A stretch of DNA of 64,000 nt from Strigops habroptila (Eukaryota > Chordata > Aves > Psittaciformes > Psittacidae): assembly GCF_004027225.2 (NCBI RefSeq), contig NC_044284.2, positions 42,022,420 to 42,086,419 of the forward strand, read 5' to 3'. This document shows positions 1-11,700 of the stretch, piece by piece. Both the position numbers and the translations under genes were made by a program. A model generated the notes under the pieces. The model was not told the DNA's origin, did not search any database, and was given only the letters and a program-made list of their open reading frames with translations. Within the stretch, counting starts at the first letter, position 1. Every line of letters begins with the position of its first letter.

Positions 1-3000
1 GCACACAGCTGGACCTGATTGGGAACCTTGGCATTTTGCTGCACATGTACTGAGAGGGAGGGTGAGCCATATGGAAACACGTCATACATGATTTCTCCAC
101 TTTATTCAGGCTAAGGCCTTGAAGTGAGAGCCGCAGAGTGGGAAGCAGTATGATACAGCTGCTCCCTCCCTGCCAGCTGGCACAGAGGCTGCTGAGCACT
201 GCAGACCACTGGATAAGGTGTTTGTGATATTTGAAAGGGCTCAGTGCATTCCCTTTGCTGGTGAGCTTCCTTCAAAATCATATTTCAACAACATTTTAGG
301 GCATGTATTTGCAGACCATCTTTAAAATTTGCTTGCATATGTGTTGTCATGCGTGTGTATCCATTGCCATGCACACACACAGGAAGTTCAGCATCCATAC
401 ACCTGCCCAAATACATGCTCTCAAGGGGCCACTAGTGCACCTATGTATATGCCCTAAGGCCACCTCAAAGGCTGCTTAGTCCTGCCAGAGTGGCAATGCT
501 GGCCATAGGAGGAGACAGGACGCCTGAGGGACAGTGTCACCCCCACCAAGCTGCCACTGGGAACACACTGGGTCCCAGGGCAGAGGGAAACGTGTGGTTT
601 TTTCCACCAAATAAATCCACCCCCTATCCCAGTTCATGGAAACCTGGCCCTGGAGCAAGTATGTGTCATGCCTTGGGGAGGCAGCCCCAACCCCCACATT
701 TGCTCCCCGGAGCTCAGATCTTCTCTGCTGCTTCCAAATTCGCAGCCTCTGCCCTGGGAAACTTCAGTCGTGGTTTATTGGAAGCAACCACAGCCGGCTG
801 TGCCCAAAGGCGGTCACAGGAAGCTTCAACTCCTCTTTCTCAATGTGATTTTGTGGGTTGGGGTTTTTTATCCCCCCAAAGCTTTATAGGTTTTATTGTA
901 TTACCACTGGGTTTTGCCAGCAATCAAGAAGGACATGCCAGATGCAAGCATGGTTTTATTGGCCGAGTTTTTTCTTTGGGAAGCATCTCAGACTTGCAGA
1001 CATGAAACTATGCTGCAAATGGGATACTCCAGTATCAGCTGTGAAGTCTGAGTGCTGGCGCCAAGGTTGAGACTTAGCCTGGGCCATCCATCTCTATGCA
1101 TGGTGCATCAAGAATGGACATAACCCCAGACTTCCATCTAAAGAAAGCTCAGAAATATTTTAGTTCTGATTTTTTCTTACTTTTTTTTTTGTTGGTCAAT
1201 TTAAATATTTTTTTAATGGAGAATTGGTTTTAAAAGAGCTTCAAGGTATGCAAGACAAAATATTAATTTTTTTCAGTTAGCAGCTACGTTTAAAAAAGAC
1301 CGAACAAACCAGTATTTATTCTTTCTACATGCTTCTAGACTGTTTTACTACTCTAAGTCTTTCTTGCCAGATAATTTAAATGCTTCCTGGACACCCTTCA
1401 GCTCATTTCTTTCCTCTGACATGCACTAGGATCAGGTATACATGCAGACTGCTGCGATTACAAATCATCTATCTTGTAAGACAGGGCTATGTCTAATGAA
1501 TAGTGAATAAAAGATAAGGGGAAATTTAAACTGCATTCCTCCAGTTAGATGGATGACATCTATGGGGAATAGGGATGGAGAAGAGACACTGTATTTTAGA
1601 ATGAATGATGATCCTCGGACTCTGCATGGCTGCATTAGAAGAGACATAAGGCTTTATTATAGATGCAGTTGCTTGTAAAATGGCGTTTTAATGGCAGAGG
1701 CTGGCTTGTGCTAGCAGTCATACCTTGGGACCTAAGTGCTCCTGAACTACAGTCAGCTGTGATGCCAGCTCTTCCTCAGCAGTCCACTCACACTCTCCTC
1801 CTCCAGTGACACAGGCCAGTTAATTCTGGCTTCCAAAGCACATAATAAAAAGAAAGAAGATAACTTAAAAACATGTTTTGTTTTGTTCTTATTCAGAGCA
1901 TTAGCATCTCTAAGCCACACTTGAATGCTCCCCTCTCTGCATTGCTAGTGCCACAGGCAGCCCTGCAGTGATCCTGCGGTCTCTGGAGATGCATACACCA
2001 CGCACACCTCTGCCTTCCCAAAAGCATCCCATAAGGGCACAGGGAACTGCTAAGACCTCAGAAACAGCACTGCAATAGAGGTAGGATGTCTTCTAATAAC
2101 CACTTTAATACCAGATACTTTGTCCTTTGCAAATGAATTCAGTCGTCAGCTGAGTTACTGATAAAAGTCAAATTATTTATGACGTTGACCCAAAAGCAGT
2201 TTTTGCAGACAGCAGCCCTCACTTGAATCCTCCCATGCTTTTGAGACAATGGTGTCTTACTGATACTAAATATGTTGTATTGGGACCTGCAGTCCTGAAA
2301 AGTGGTCAGAAAATGGTGAGCAAAACAAACAGTACTGAACACCCTAGCAATTAATATATTAAAAACTTAATTTCTGCTTCCATTCTTGCTGTGAACTGTT
2401 CAGTTCTCTTCAGTAAGCCAAATACCTTGAAACTTTACTCTTCACAAGTCTTCCCCTTTCTTTTCTGTTCCTGACATTGCAACTTTCAAAGCAACTGTGA
2501 ATGCACCTTGAGCCGTCCAACACAAGCAGCTTTCCCTAGCATGCTTTGCAAGTCATCCAAAATTAGAATGTAAAAATTGAAAACCCACTACCAAAAAAAA
2601 GCATGTTGTCTCAGTATTTTCCTCTTTATATTTTATAATAACAATATTATGTTAGTAATGAAAATGGACCATTGTGTGTCTTTCAGTAACACAACGAAGG
2701 TGGTTCCAGTTGTAAAAATAAATAATATATAATAAAGCAGCTAAAATCTCCCTGTAAACACAGTCAGGACCCACTGAAGCTCAGAGATAGAACCAGAATG
2801 GGGAATGTAGAAAAGGGCTCAGAATAACATCCCCAAACTGGTCCTCAGTCCCTTGCTCTGCTCAAACAGCTGCAAAAAGCCTGAGCAATCCTGTGCTCTA
2901 ATGAATGTTTGAAGGGGTGGGTGAAAGATGGTTCCCTTGGCAAGTAGTGAGTACCAGCAGGATAAGAACCTCCAGGTTTGGTATTTACAGATAAATGGAG

Positions 3001-3369
3001 GCACATGTGGCAGCCCCAGGCTGTCTCAGTAGGAAACTTATGCTGGTGGCACGTTCTCCCTGACCCAGCATGAGATACTGGTGGACAACCCATCACCCAC
3101 CCAAGTGCCTGGTACCATTGCTGGCAAATGGAATCCACAGCTTTCCAGAGCAGCTGAAGAACTCAGAAATCCCTGCTCAGAAGGGCTTTCTGAAAAGCTC
3201 ACCCCACAAGTCTGAGCTGATAAAACATCGTGCTGTGCCCTGAGACACTAAATTCACAGCTCACATCGCTGTTCTGCTTAGCTCCCTCGGTTTCTAGTAA
3301 ACTGCTGTGGCTGCAGACTGGTTTCACTGGCCAAAGGGAACACCAAGCCCAATTTTAATCCAGGGGAAA

Positions 3370-3401
<32 letters not shown>

Positions 3402-3994
3402 TTCAAAAAAGAGAATTTCAATAGGATCACTCACCAAAGTGCCTGTTTTACAGTGCTATTCTCTGTCTAGGACAAGCTAAGAGGAGAAAGGAAACAACAC
3501 TGATTGCAAAGCATCCTTTTACTGCCATCAATGGTCCTTCAAGCTCACAGGATACCTGACTCCTCTAGCAGCCTTGCTGGACTGCAACTCTTGCTGCTGC
3601 TATTCATATCCCTGGTTCCACAGTCATGTTACAGATCTGTCTGGTCATCAACCTTAAGTTATTATACAGAAGTAATGAGAGGCATGCTAAGCACTACAAT
3701 AGCTAAAATAATATCATTTAAAAGCTCCTCAGAGCAAGGGACGTGTATGCTTTCAGCAGTGCTCTAATAAATATATATATAATAATGATAAAATAAATAA
3801 TAAAAGTAATAAAATCTTCTGCACATGGCCTAAGATTTGTGCAATCCAAAGGTCACATAGCTTAAGCAAGGGATTAAAACATCACTTCTAGGGATATGCT
3901 GTATGGAAGAAGGTGTAAAGCTTTGATACAGAGCATGCATAGGAAACGGCAGAAGGATCTCAGGATCAGGAGAAGGGTTCCCTCCAGCTGAAAA
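1..3994. other. Intergenic DNA downstream of RGS16
   Basis: No exon recognised on either strand. Open frames here are short and lack family motifs. It contains an A25 tract at 3377-3401 and AT-rich stretches near 2620-2740 and 3765-3815. RNASEL and RGSL1, which flank RGS16 in mammals, were not seen. Confidence 0.5.
3377..3401. repeat. A25 mononucleotide tract
   Basis: Uninterrupted run of 25 A, followed by an A-rich AATTC segment. No retrotransposon body or target duplication was evident beside it. Confidence 0.9.
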
Positions 3995-4014
3995 TGCCAT
4001 GTAGTCTTTGGATT

Positions 4015-4020
4015 TTTATT
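4015..4020 (-). terminator. Candidate RGS16 poly(A) signal
   Basis: AATAAA on the minus strand, about 470 nt after the RGS16 stop codon. Cleavage would fall near 3995-4005, giving a 3' UTR of roughly 0.5 kb. A more distal site is possible. Confidence 0.4.
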
Positions 4021-4491
4021 CTGGCCATTCCCTCACAGGGCAAGCCCTGTGGGCAGGTCTGGGGCGGTTGTCCCAGGAACTGCAGGCTCGTGTGCTGGCC
4101 CTGCAGCCAGCAGCTGATGCTGCAGGTCGGAGACACGGTCCTGACAGCAGGTGGGAGCTCTCTGGTTGCAGATGCTATGGGGAATCCCGTCTCTTTTTCC
4201 TGGGCTTGCAACTCCAATCTGATTTGTTTCTGTCCCTGTGGTGGTGCAGGTCTCCAGCCATGCTGCAAGCAGAGACATCGGGTTCCCACCCACTCTACTG
4301 CTCCAGGGAGGGAGGACCAGTTTTCCCAACAGCTCGGTGGGAAGCAGGAAGCACTTGAGGTCCTGGGGTTCCAGCTAAATTGCCAGGACTTCAGCCAAAA
4401 CCCCACTGCACAGACCTCAGCCCTTGCAAACTGTCTCTCAGTCTCTGTCTGGTCCCCTGGCTTGTCCTCCCGTGGTGAATTTGGGCATGGG

Positions 4492-4692
4492 TCAGGTATG
4501 CGACCGCTTGCTGATGCCACGGCTGGTGGCCTGCTTGGTCATGTCCTGGTAAGAAGCGGACTTCAGGAATCGGGGGTAGGAGTCCTTCTCCATCAAAGTG
4601 CGGGTCTTAGCCTGAGCTTCGTTAAAGCAAGCAGAGGTGGCACCTGAGAGGTTCTTGCGGGTGATCTCTCTGGTTTCATGGTCAATATTGAC
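4492..4692 (-). CDS. RGS16: RGS16 coding exon 5 and stop
   Basis: 201 bp from acceptor TTGCAG at 4693 to TGA at 4494-4492. It encodes [15 protein letters not shown] through [16 protein letters not shown] and ends GISKRSHT. The VNIDHETRE block and the SHT end point to RGS16 and not to RGS4, RGS5 or RGS8. Confidence 0.96.
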   Translation of the reverse strand, partial: VNIDHETREITRKNLSGATSACFNEAQAKTRTLMEKDSYPRFLKSASYQDMTKQATSRGISKRSHT

Positions 4693-7600
4693 CTGCAAGG
4701 AAGCAGCATCCACAAATATTAACTCAGTGTTAACTTCCCTCCCATGGGGGGAAGAAAACTGTTTTCTCCATCCTCAGATGAGGGTGAAGATGCTTGCAAG
4801 CCTTTACAGCCCTTCACATTGGTAGACTACACGATATTAACAATGAAAGCTCTCATGAATGTAAGCATATCTTCCCACTGAACTGAGAACACTTTAATAA
4901 AACCCACCAGGATATTTTATTCCTTTCCCACTCTATTTGATGCCACAGTACAAAGGCAGGAAATGCTCTCACCTCCCTGGGTGCCTCATTTTGGACAAAC
5001 TCCTCAAAGATCCTGTTGGCCTTGGAGGCCAGCTTGGTTTTCGACCGGGTCTTTTTGAAGTCCTCGCATGCCAGCCAGAAGTCAAGGTTCTCCTCGCTGA
5101 ACTCCGTCTTCAGGAAGGTGTGGAAGGCGGTCACTCCACCTGGGGAGGGAGAGAAGAGCAGTCAATGGGGCAGCAGGGGGTAGAAAGAGGACTGTTAGAC
5201 TCCGCACTGCCTGTGAGCATCGCCCTGGAAGCTCAGACCTTGACATCTGCAGATTTCCTCCTTTCCCTCCAGGCAAATTCCACCCTCTGAGATGTTGCTA
5301 ATTGGCCTCTAGACTCCAATAAAATCCTTTCCCACAGACAAGTAATCCTCTGGTTTTATTTATCTGACCTTTCTGTAATGAGGCTTCAGAGTATTTTCTT
5401 TACAGCTTCGGAAAAGAGCTAATTCTACCTATGGAGAAATCCACTGACGTATCAGCATGCCTGCAGGAACCAAGCAGAGATGGCTTTATTTTTATTTCTT
5501 AGCTGAAATCTAGGGGGAACGAGATGCTGAGGAGTATGGGAGAGTAATTGCAGCAGGGATTTCAGAGCCAGGCTGGGGGAAAGCATTAAGTTACAAAGCT
5601 GGAGGTACTTGTTAGCCATCACAGCACATGAGGAACGCTGGAAAAAAAAATACATGAAACCCCAAACTAGCACTATGGAAGGACTTTCTCTTGCTGTGGA
5701 GTAACTTTTAAGGTAGGCGACTTCTTTTGTATTAAAATTTGGCATTTCTACCACTGTGTAGCTGCTGTAAAGCCGAGTGTAAGGAAAGGATTACATGTGG
5801 GACTCAAAAAGAAGTCCCCTCTCTGGGTCTGGAGAGACTGTCTGTGTGGGGAAGAGGGAGACAGCGCCTTACAGGAACCCTGTGTATCACCATACATATA
5901 GCAAATATCGGAGGGAAAAATAGCTATGTGTAACTCAGTAAAGCAGCTGAATTCCTTCTCCCTTTGGAAGAGCCATCCTCAGAGGCATAGGATGGACAGA
6001 CAGACAGAGGGCAGCAGTGCAGTTTTCTGAGGAACAAAAGCCTGTGAGGAGGTGGCTGCATTGCTATGCAAAGGGGGACGTTGGAAAGCAGACACATTTC
6101 CTTCTCCTAAGTGTGGAGAAAGGAACTGTCAGGGCATTCCCCCGAAGAGCTGCTGTACATGGGATGCCCACGATGATGCTCCTGTCCTGAGGCAGCAGCA
6201 AGGTGTTGCGAGACAGCACTTGTGCCCCCCACAAAGCACCCAGCCACAAGAAAAGCATACAGCTTCGCAAGCCACACAATGACCCACATACATCACCTCT
6301 GTCAGGGCAAGAAAGGGGCTTCTCTCTAAATCCTAAACTATCTTGCCTGAGGAAGAGGCAAGATTTCTTCACACACTGCCTCCAGGCATACAGCACCCCC
6401 CAGCTCACTAGGAACATATTTGTCCTATTTGATCTCACCAAGAGGAGAACACAAGATCCTACTTACTTTTACTCTTCAGGAGTTGGTCGAAGGACTCCCT
6501 CCATTCTAGTACTTCTTGTGAAGAATCTCTGAAAAAAGACAAAATGATGTAAGGGTTACTGTGCCACAAACAACACATCTTCTGCCCCATAGTGAAGGAT
6601 GAGGGCACTTCAGTCAAGCAGGCCAGTTAATGGGAGGCAGTGCAAGAAGGGAGGCAGCAGCACCCGGTAGGAAACCAAAGTGAGACCCCAGCATCCATTA
6701 CCTGTGGGTTCTCTTTCCTTTCTCTCCTTCTTTTAACTTCCCTGATGGCTCACCAGACCTCAGCTCCATAGTGCAGCTTTGGCCAGGTAGCTGCTCTAGA
6801 GGATATGCAGAAGAGCCCTCTTCTGCTGGCACGAACCCAGCAGAGCCTCCTCTGCAAGATGATACCCCGCCTTCAGCAGCAATATTTAGTATTTTGTTTT
6901 TAATGCTGCCTTCATTCCTCAGGGGTCCCAGGCACTAGTATGAGATGCCAGAAAATGTGGGAGCCCTCTAGGTTTCTTGCCTATTACTAAGGCCCTGCTC
7001 TCCTGTACCTAATGCTGGAACATCAGTTCTCCCATCTGATTTTATAACTGGTGGAGCTCAGAAATGATCCGCCCATCCTGCCTGCCAGGGTGGGACCGTG
7101 GGGAGGGCGAGCTGCACTCTCATCTCTCTGTTGCGCAGATGGGCAGAAGCATCCCCCAGGACAGCCTGGTCCACGGGGACCTGTCCCAGGCTGAACCTGA
7201 GACATGGCACTGCCTGGCTTACCTCTGCCTGGAGCCCAGCTGCAGCTTGCTGGAGGCCCCAGTCCTGTGTCCCAGCTCTGGTTTATGAAGCAGGATTCCT
7301 AAGTGGGTCTTCAGATCCTTGGCTCTGGAAGTAAAAGGAGAAGAGGGATTGTTGGACCACTGGACAGCTGCTGCCCACACCCCTGCCTTGCAGGGGCTGC
7401 ACCCCACAGACCCGACACAGCTCGGAGGGGCAGCCCTCTCTCCTCAGTTTCAGCTGCTTTTTTGCCTTGTGATGTATGAAATAAATGCTTTTCTGCTCCC
7501 TGGCAACCACACTCAGCAGTGCATTAAGCCCAGGGGACTGTTCCCTCCTGCTCTCTTCTCAGGTAGTGTCGCATGCATTTATAAAGCACAGCAAGCTTTT

Positions 7601-8629
7601 TCCTCTGGGACAGGAGCAGCTGCAGCCCCCCATCCCCCTGGAGCTAACCTGGCTCCTTTTCCCACCCCCCTCTCCCAGCAGTGCTACACTGCTCTCAAAA
7701 CGCTGGGAAAACACAGTGATTGCTTTCTGCTCAGCAGAAGAAGAGCATCTCCCTGCTGCGAGGCTGCTGCAGCAGGGCTGATGCTCCCCTGCTTTTTTTT
7801 GGGGGTGCCCCTGCATCACCAGGAGCCTGCTACCACACCATGGGGATGGCTGTGCTCCCCAGTGGCACCATCCACCTACCCCATGCCTTTGAGACCCAGC
7901 AAGCCCAGCAGCAGCACGATGCTCCTGTGCCAGAGCTCCTTTGCAAGAGCCTGGGATGCTACTGCCGGTTACCGCAGCTCTGTGGCGGTGGCACAGAAGC
8001 ACCTCCCTGCCGGGAGGTCTCTGCAGCAATATGGTAGGAGCTGCTGTTAAATCGACTCCTCTCCCTTGGGTCCCTCCCCAGGCAGTGCGCAGCCCCGCTG
8101 CTATTTGTGTGCTGCAGCTCATTCAGGCATCCCAAGGCACTCATACAAAAATAAGTGTTTAAATGTCAAGCCGGCAGCGTGGGGCTTTGTAGCCATGTTT
8201 GGCAGGAGGAGCAACATGTCATTTAACATGTCGACCGTGTTGACAAAAATAGTCCTGCTGCTGTCAACTTGAAGCAAGTTCTGCAGAGCCAGAGCAACAA
8301 TTCCCGTGCGCTTGTACACCTGGACACACGCAGGGCAGCCCTATCCAGTCTCCTCTCTCTCTTCATGTTTTGCCTCCGTATTCCCCTCCTGGGAAGCAGA
8401 ATGGATACAGCCAAAGCAAATCTGTCAGGCCATCTTTCGTGTTTTTTCTTGTGGTCTGCACTCCAATTTCTGCCAAAACATCACGGCCACAGCAGCAGAG
8501 GCTGGTCCAGCCACTTCTAAGTTAGGTGCATCTTTTCCAGCTAACCCTCTGCATCCCAGCATTGCGGCGTGGCAAAGGCCCTTACCTTTCCAGGCAACTG
8601 ATGGGGAGCGCAGTTAACCCCCGGCACAT
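4492..8629 (-). CDS. RGS16: RGS16, regulator of G-protein signalling 16, complete (5 coding exons)
   Basis: Small RGS protein that accelerates GTP hydrolysis by Galpha-i/o and Galpha-q at the inner plasma membrane. The coding sequence joins 8586-8629, 7223-7324, 6467-6528, 4973-5139 and 4492-4692 on the minus strand. That gives 576 nt, 191 residues plus TGA, with GT/AG borders and matching phases throughout. The N-terminus [15 protein letters not shown] keeps Cys2 and Cys12, the palmitoylation sites of mammalian RGS16, and is followed by the amphipathic [14 protein letters not shown] helix. The RGS box spans about residues 58-174. It contains [16 protein letters not shown], with the RGS-box cysteine at 94, and VNID, whose Asn127 matches the Galpha-contact Asn128 of RGS4. 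Tyr164 and Tyr173 match the phosphotyrosine sites of mammalian RGS16. The protein is about 11 residues shorter than human because the C-terminal tail is short, but it still ends in SHT. RGS4 and RGS5 are less likely, given the N-terminus and tail. RGS8 lies upstream on the same strand. Confidence 0.95.
4973..5139 (-). CDS. RGS16: RGS16 coding exon 4 (central RGS box)
   Basis: 167 bp between CCCCAG and GTGAGA. It encodes [13 protein letters not shown] through [16 protein letters not shown] to NEAPRE, residues 71-125, the core of the RGS box. Several residues (KKTRS, LASKA, RIFEEFV, APRE) are closer to RGS8 than to human RGS16. Confidence 0.96.
6467..6528 (-). CDS. RGS16: RGS16 coding exon 3
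   Basis: 62 bp between TTTTTTCAG and GTAAGT. It encodes [20 protein letters not shown], the first helix of the RGS box (human RGS16 has a related VLGWRESFDLLL stretch). It joins in phase with exons 2 and 4. Confidence 0.92.
7223..7324 (-). CDS. RGS16: RGS16 coding exon 2
   Basis: 102 bp encoding [20 protein letters not shown] and on to SRQR. The acceptor is TTCCAG/AG and the donor GAG/GTAAGC. The exon is one base into a codon at its start and leaves two at its end. It encodes the amphipathic membrane-binding helix before the RGS box. It has the same length and phases as RGS8 exon 2. Confidence 0.93.
8586..8629 (-). CDS. RGS16: RGS16 coding exon 1
   Basis: The ATG is at 8629-8627, and 44 coding bases encode [14 protein letters not shown] plus two bases of an Arg codon. 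The donor reads AAG/GTAAGG. The start is chosen because Met-Cys-Arg and the second Cys at residue 12 are the RGS16 signature, and because a TATA box lies about 140 bp upstream. The exon is too short for a simple ORF scan. Confidence 0.9.
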
Positions 8630-8767
8630 GCTGAGAGCTGGGCACCCAGACATCCAGCAACTCATCGGGTCCTTACAGCGGTGGCAGTGGTGTGCAACAG
8701 GCAGCTGTGGCACCACCTGCACTCACAGACATGTGCTGTCAGCTGGAAAAGCAGCGAGGAGCCGTGC

Positions 8768-8773
8768 TTTATA
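8768..8773 (-). promoter_or_regulatory. Candidate TATA box of RGS16
   Basis: The minus strand reads CTGATATAAAGCACGG, so TATAAA occupies 8773-8768, 139 bp upstream of the RGS16 ATG. With the usual 25-30 bp spacing, transcription would begin near 8740 and the 5' UTR would be about 110 nt. The assignment rests on motif and position only. Confidence 0.5.
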
Positions 8774-11700
8774 TCAGGTTGGAGGTGGAAGAGCTGGGAG
8801 GGAGGCCCAGCATCGCTCCAGCCTCCAGCCAACCAAAAGCTGCTACAGCAGTGCCCAGCAAAGATAACGGCTTAGGTAGGTTTCTTTCGTGCTGTTAAGG
8901 GAGGGGGAGTGGGAGGCCCAGGCTTGTCCTTGAGCATCACAGTCATAACTGCTTCCTCGATAACAGGAAAAAACAGGCTCGTTTCCACCAGCATGTGGAA
9001 CCTGCTGAGTAACTGCCAGCGGGTGAGTACGCAGATGGAGAGAGCAAGAGGGACAGGACAGACGCTGTAATTCATGCCAGTTCGTCAGCTCCATCCTGTG
9101 GCACGAGGACTTCCAATCCTCCCAGCGCTGCAGGGGCTGGCTTGGCAGCATCGCAGCAGCAAGCTTTTCCCCAGCTGGTGTAAGCAGGGGATGCTGGTCA
9201 CCAGCAAAGTCAGGCTGCTCTGCAGCATCCCAAGGGCAGGTGCAAAACCTGGAGGAAGGGTTTGCACTCCCCAGGGCAATGCAATACACCCGTCATTGCA
9301 CTGCAGATAGAGCAGAAGGGTGTAGTGTTTCCACATCCCCCCAGAATTACACTGCTGGTCCACAGTTAGAATAAATAAGAACAAATAATGTCTTATCCCA
9401 CGTACTGGCAGAAGTTGCACTTCATCACAAATTGTCTGCTTGGTCTGTGGTGGGAGGAAAGAAGGAAAGGGGATGTACATCAAAGAAAGTTTGAGCGAAA
9501 CATGGTAAAGCATCTGATAAAGATGAGAACTGAAGATGGAAAAAAGAGACTAAAAGTAGGGAAGAGGAGGAAACTGGAAGGGAAGGGCTGAAACAGCAAA
9601 ACAGAAGGATAAAGAGTTAAACCAGTGTCAGACACTGCACACCAACAAACCGCAAGGTCTGGTGCAACAAGCAGAGAGCTCCGTGACAGCCAAGAAGTCC
9701 CCCATGCCAAGGTCAGGCTCATAGCATGGACATCACTTGATCTAACATGGGTTTTGGAAGTGCTTGGCCACATAAGACTGGCGGTGTACCCCAGCTTACT
9801 GCCTTGCTGGGAGTACCGGTGTCACAGCAGCAGTGCTATGCTGATATGGGTACAGGCTCCTGGTATCCACAGGAAAGGTTCACACTCGGGTATTTCAGCA
9901 CTGGCCATGCACACATACCCTTTGCACTCACCTCCCAGCTGTAGCGGTTGGCTACCTGGGGTGGTAACGCCCCTTCTTCCTCCATCACCTGCATTTCCAC
10001 CGCTCCTGCATTCTCCACAGATGCAGTGCTCAGCGATGCCCTGGTGTTGTTTTCTCTCATTGTTTTGGGGCATGCCTGGTGTTAAGCACGACTCCACGTG
10101 TGTCCTTTCTGCCTTTAAAATCATGCTCACACGCTGCAGCCCGTACTCCCACCTACAGACAACAAAGCTACAGGATTCTGTGGTGACTCTCCCCGGTGTC
10201 TGAGGCATCCCCCGAGCAGGTTATGCTGAGAAGAAAACCTTCAGGAGGCTGGGCACATGTTACAGATATACAGGACAGATGACTTCTAGCAGCTGGGATG
10301 GCAGCAACAGCTGTGGTTAATGGAAGAGGAGCATGGGCGATGTGAGCCAGAGTGGAGAAACTCTGCACATCTCTGCCTTGGCATTATAGTCTGCTGAAAC
10401 CTCCACTTTGCTTCAGATCATGTCTCCTCGCTGCTTTCTCCTATAGAAATAAAGTGTGTTGGGCAAGTGAATATACAATTTTACCTTGTCCCCTCTACAT
10501 CAGCGTTTGAAGGACTTGGCTCAGGTGGAGCAATGCTGCTGGCAAGGCAGAGTCTGTGGTGCGAGCTTGATCCCTGCAAGCCCACATTTTATAGAGACCC
10601 CTATAAAACCTCAGTGAGAGGAAAAGAGTCAAAGGCTGTATCTTCTCAGGCTCTGCAGTTACTCAGCCAAAGATGCACAAAGCCATAGGAAACGATGCAG
10701 TCCCACACTTGGGTGCTTGAACTAGTGTGCGGCTCTGGAGCATGGCACAGTGCCCATACCATGCGTACAGGTCTGAGCCTAGGTGCAGGAATGGGATCAG
10801 GCTGTTCCAGCAACATCCTCTATGCCAAAGCCAGGACAGACCCTCCGCCTGCTCTCCTACAGCCACCAGCTCCCTGCACGATCCACTGCCTGGCAGCTGT
10901 GCTCTCTTGGGGCAGGGTTTTTAACTCTCCCCTTTGATAGGGTGGAAGATGCTGTTCAAGGATAAGCATCTTGCCAGCATGGGATGCGGTAGGTACAATA
11001 TTTTATAACGCAGAGCTCTTCAGTAGGGTTATGCAATAGCCTCTGAGCCCAACGATGTATGTGTACTCAGATGTCTTTATGCCACTCTATATCTGATTTA
11101 ATTACGTGCTTCCTGTCTCATTTAGCTTAGCAGCCTCCTGCAGCCCCAGCTCAGCTGCCTGCATTATCAGTCCTTGTTTTGGAACATGAAACCTCATCTG
11201 TGTCGCAACACCTGGAGCATGGCTCCTTTCCCGTAACTATGCTGCAGCTTTGCCAGCATGAAGCCCACCTCCCATCCATGAGGACCAGCCCTCTCAGAGT
11301 TTCATTTCTGCCAGGAAAACCAGGCAGGTACACCAGCATTTGCTGAGGTATGGCTATGACTTCCACATCAGAAGCAAAACACAAAACCTCTCAGCATCAG
11401 GTATTGCTGCTGTTGTTTCTGGGTTAGTGGGCAACCTTGAAAAATAGGAAAATAAAATTTTCAGCCCCAAAACTAAACAAATGAGGCAGGTAGCAGGGAA
11501 ACAAGGAGGGACTAGTGGCAGGGTGAAAAGTGCCCTTGCACATTGCCCCAGTGCACAGCCAAGCATTGAGAGGAGTTTCTAGTACCAGGTGTTTTTGTAT
11601 TTTTACATGGTTTGAGTGGAATAAGAAGGGGAAGATACAGCAGTGGATAGGAAGGGGAGAGGGGGCATAGGCAGGACAAGCGATGCTGCTGGTATCTTGC

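Noticed and set aside
3994-4647. 217-codon open frame on the plus strand
   Set aside because: Antisense to the RGS16 last exon and 3' UTR; composition is random and no family motif is present.
7319-8050. 243-codon open frame on the plus strand
   Set aside because: It lies within RGS16 intron 1 and partly opposite exon 2. It is rich in Ser/Pro/Ala from GC-rich DNA and has no domain or splice context.
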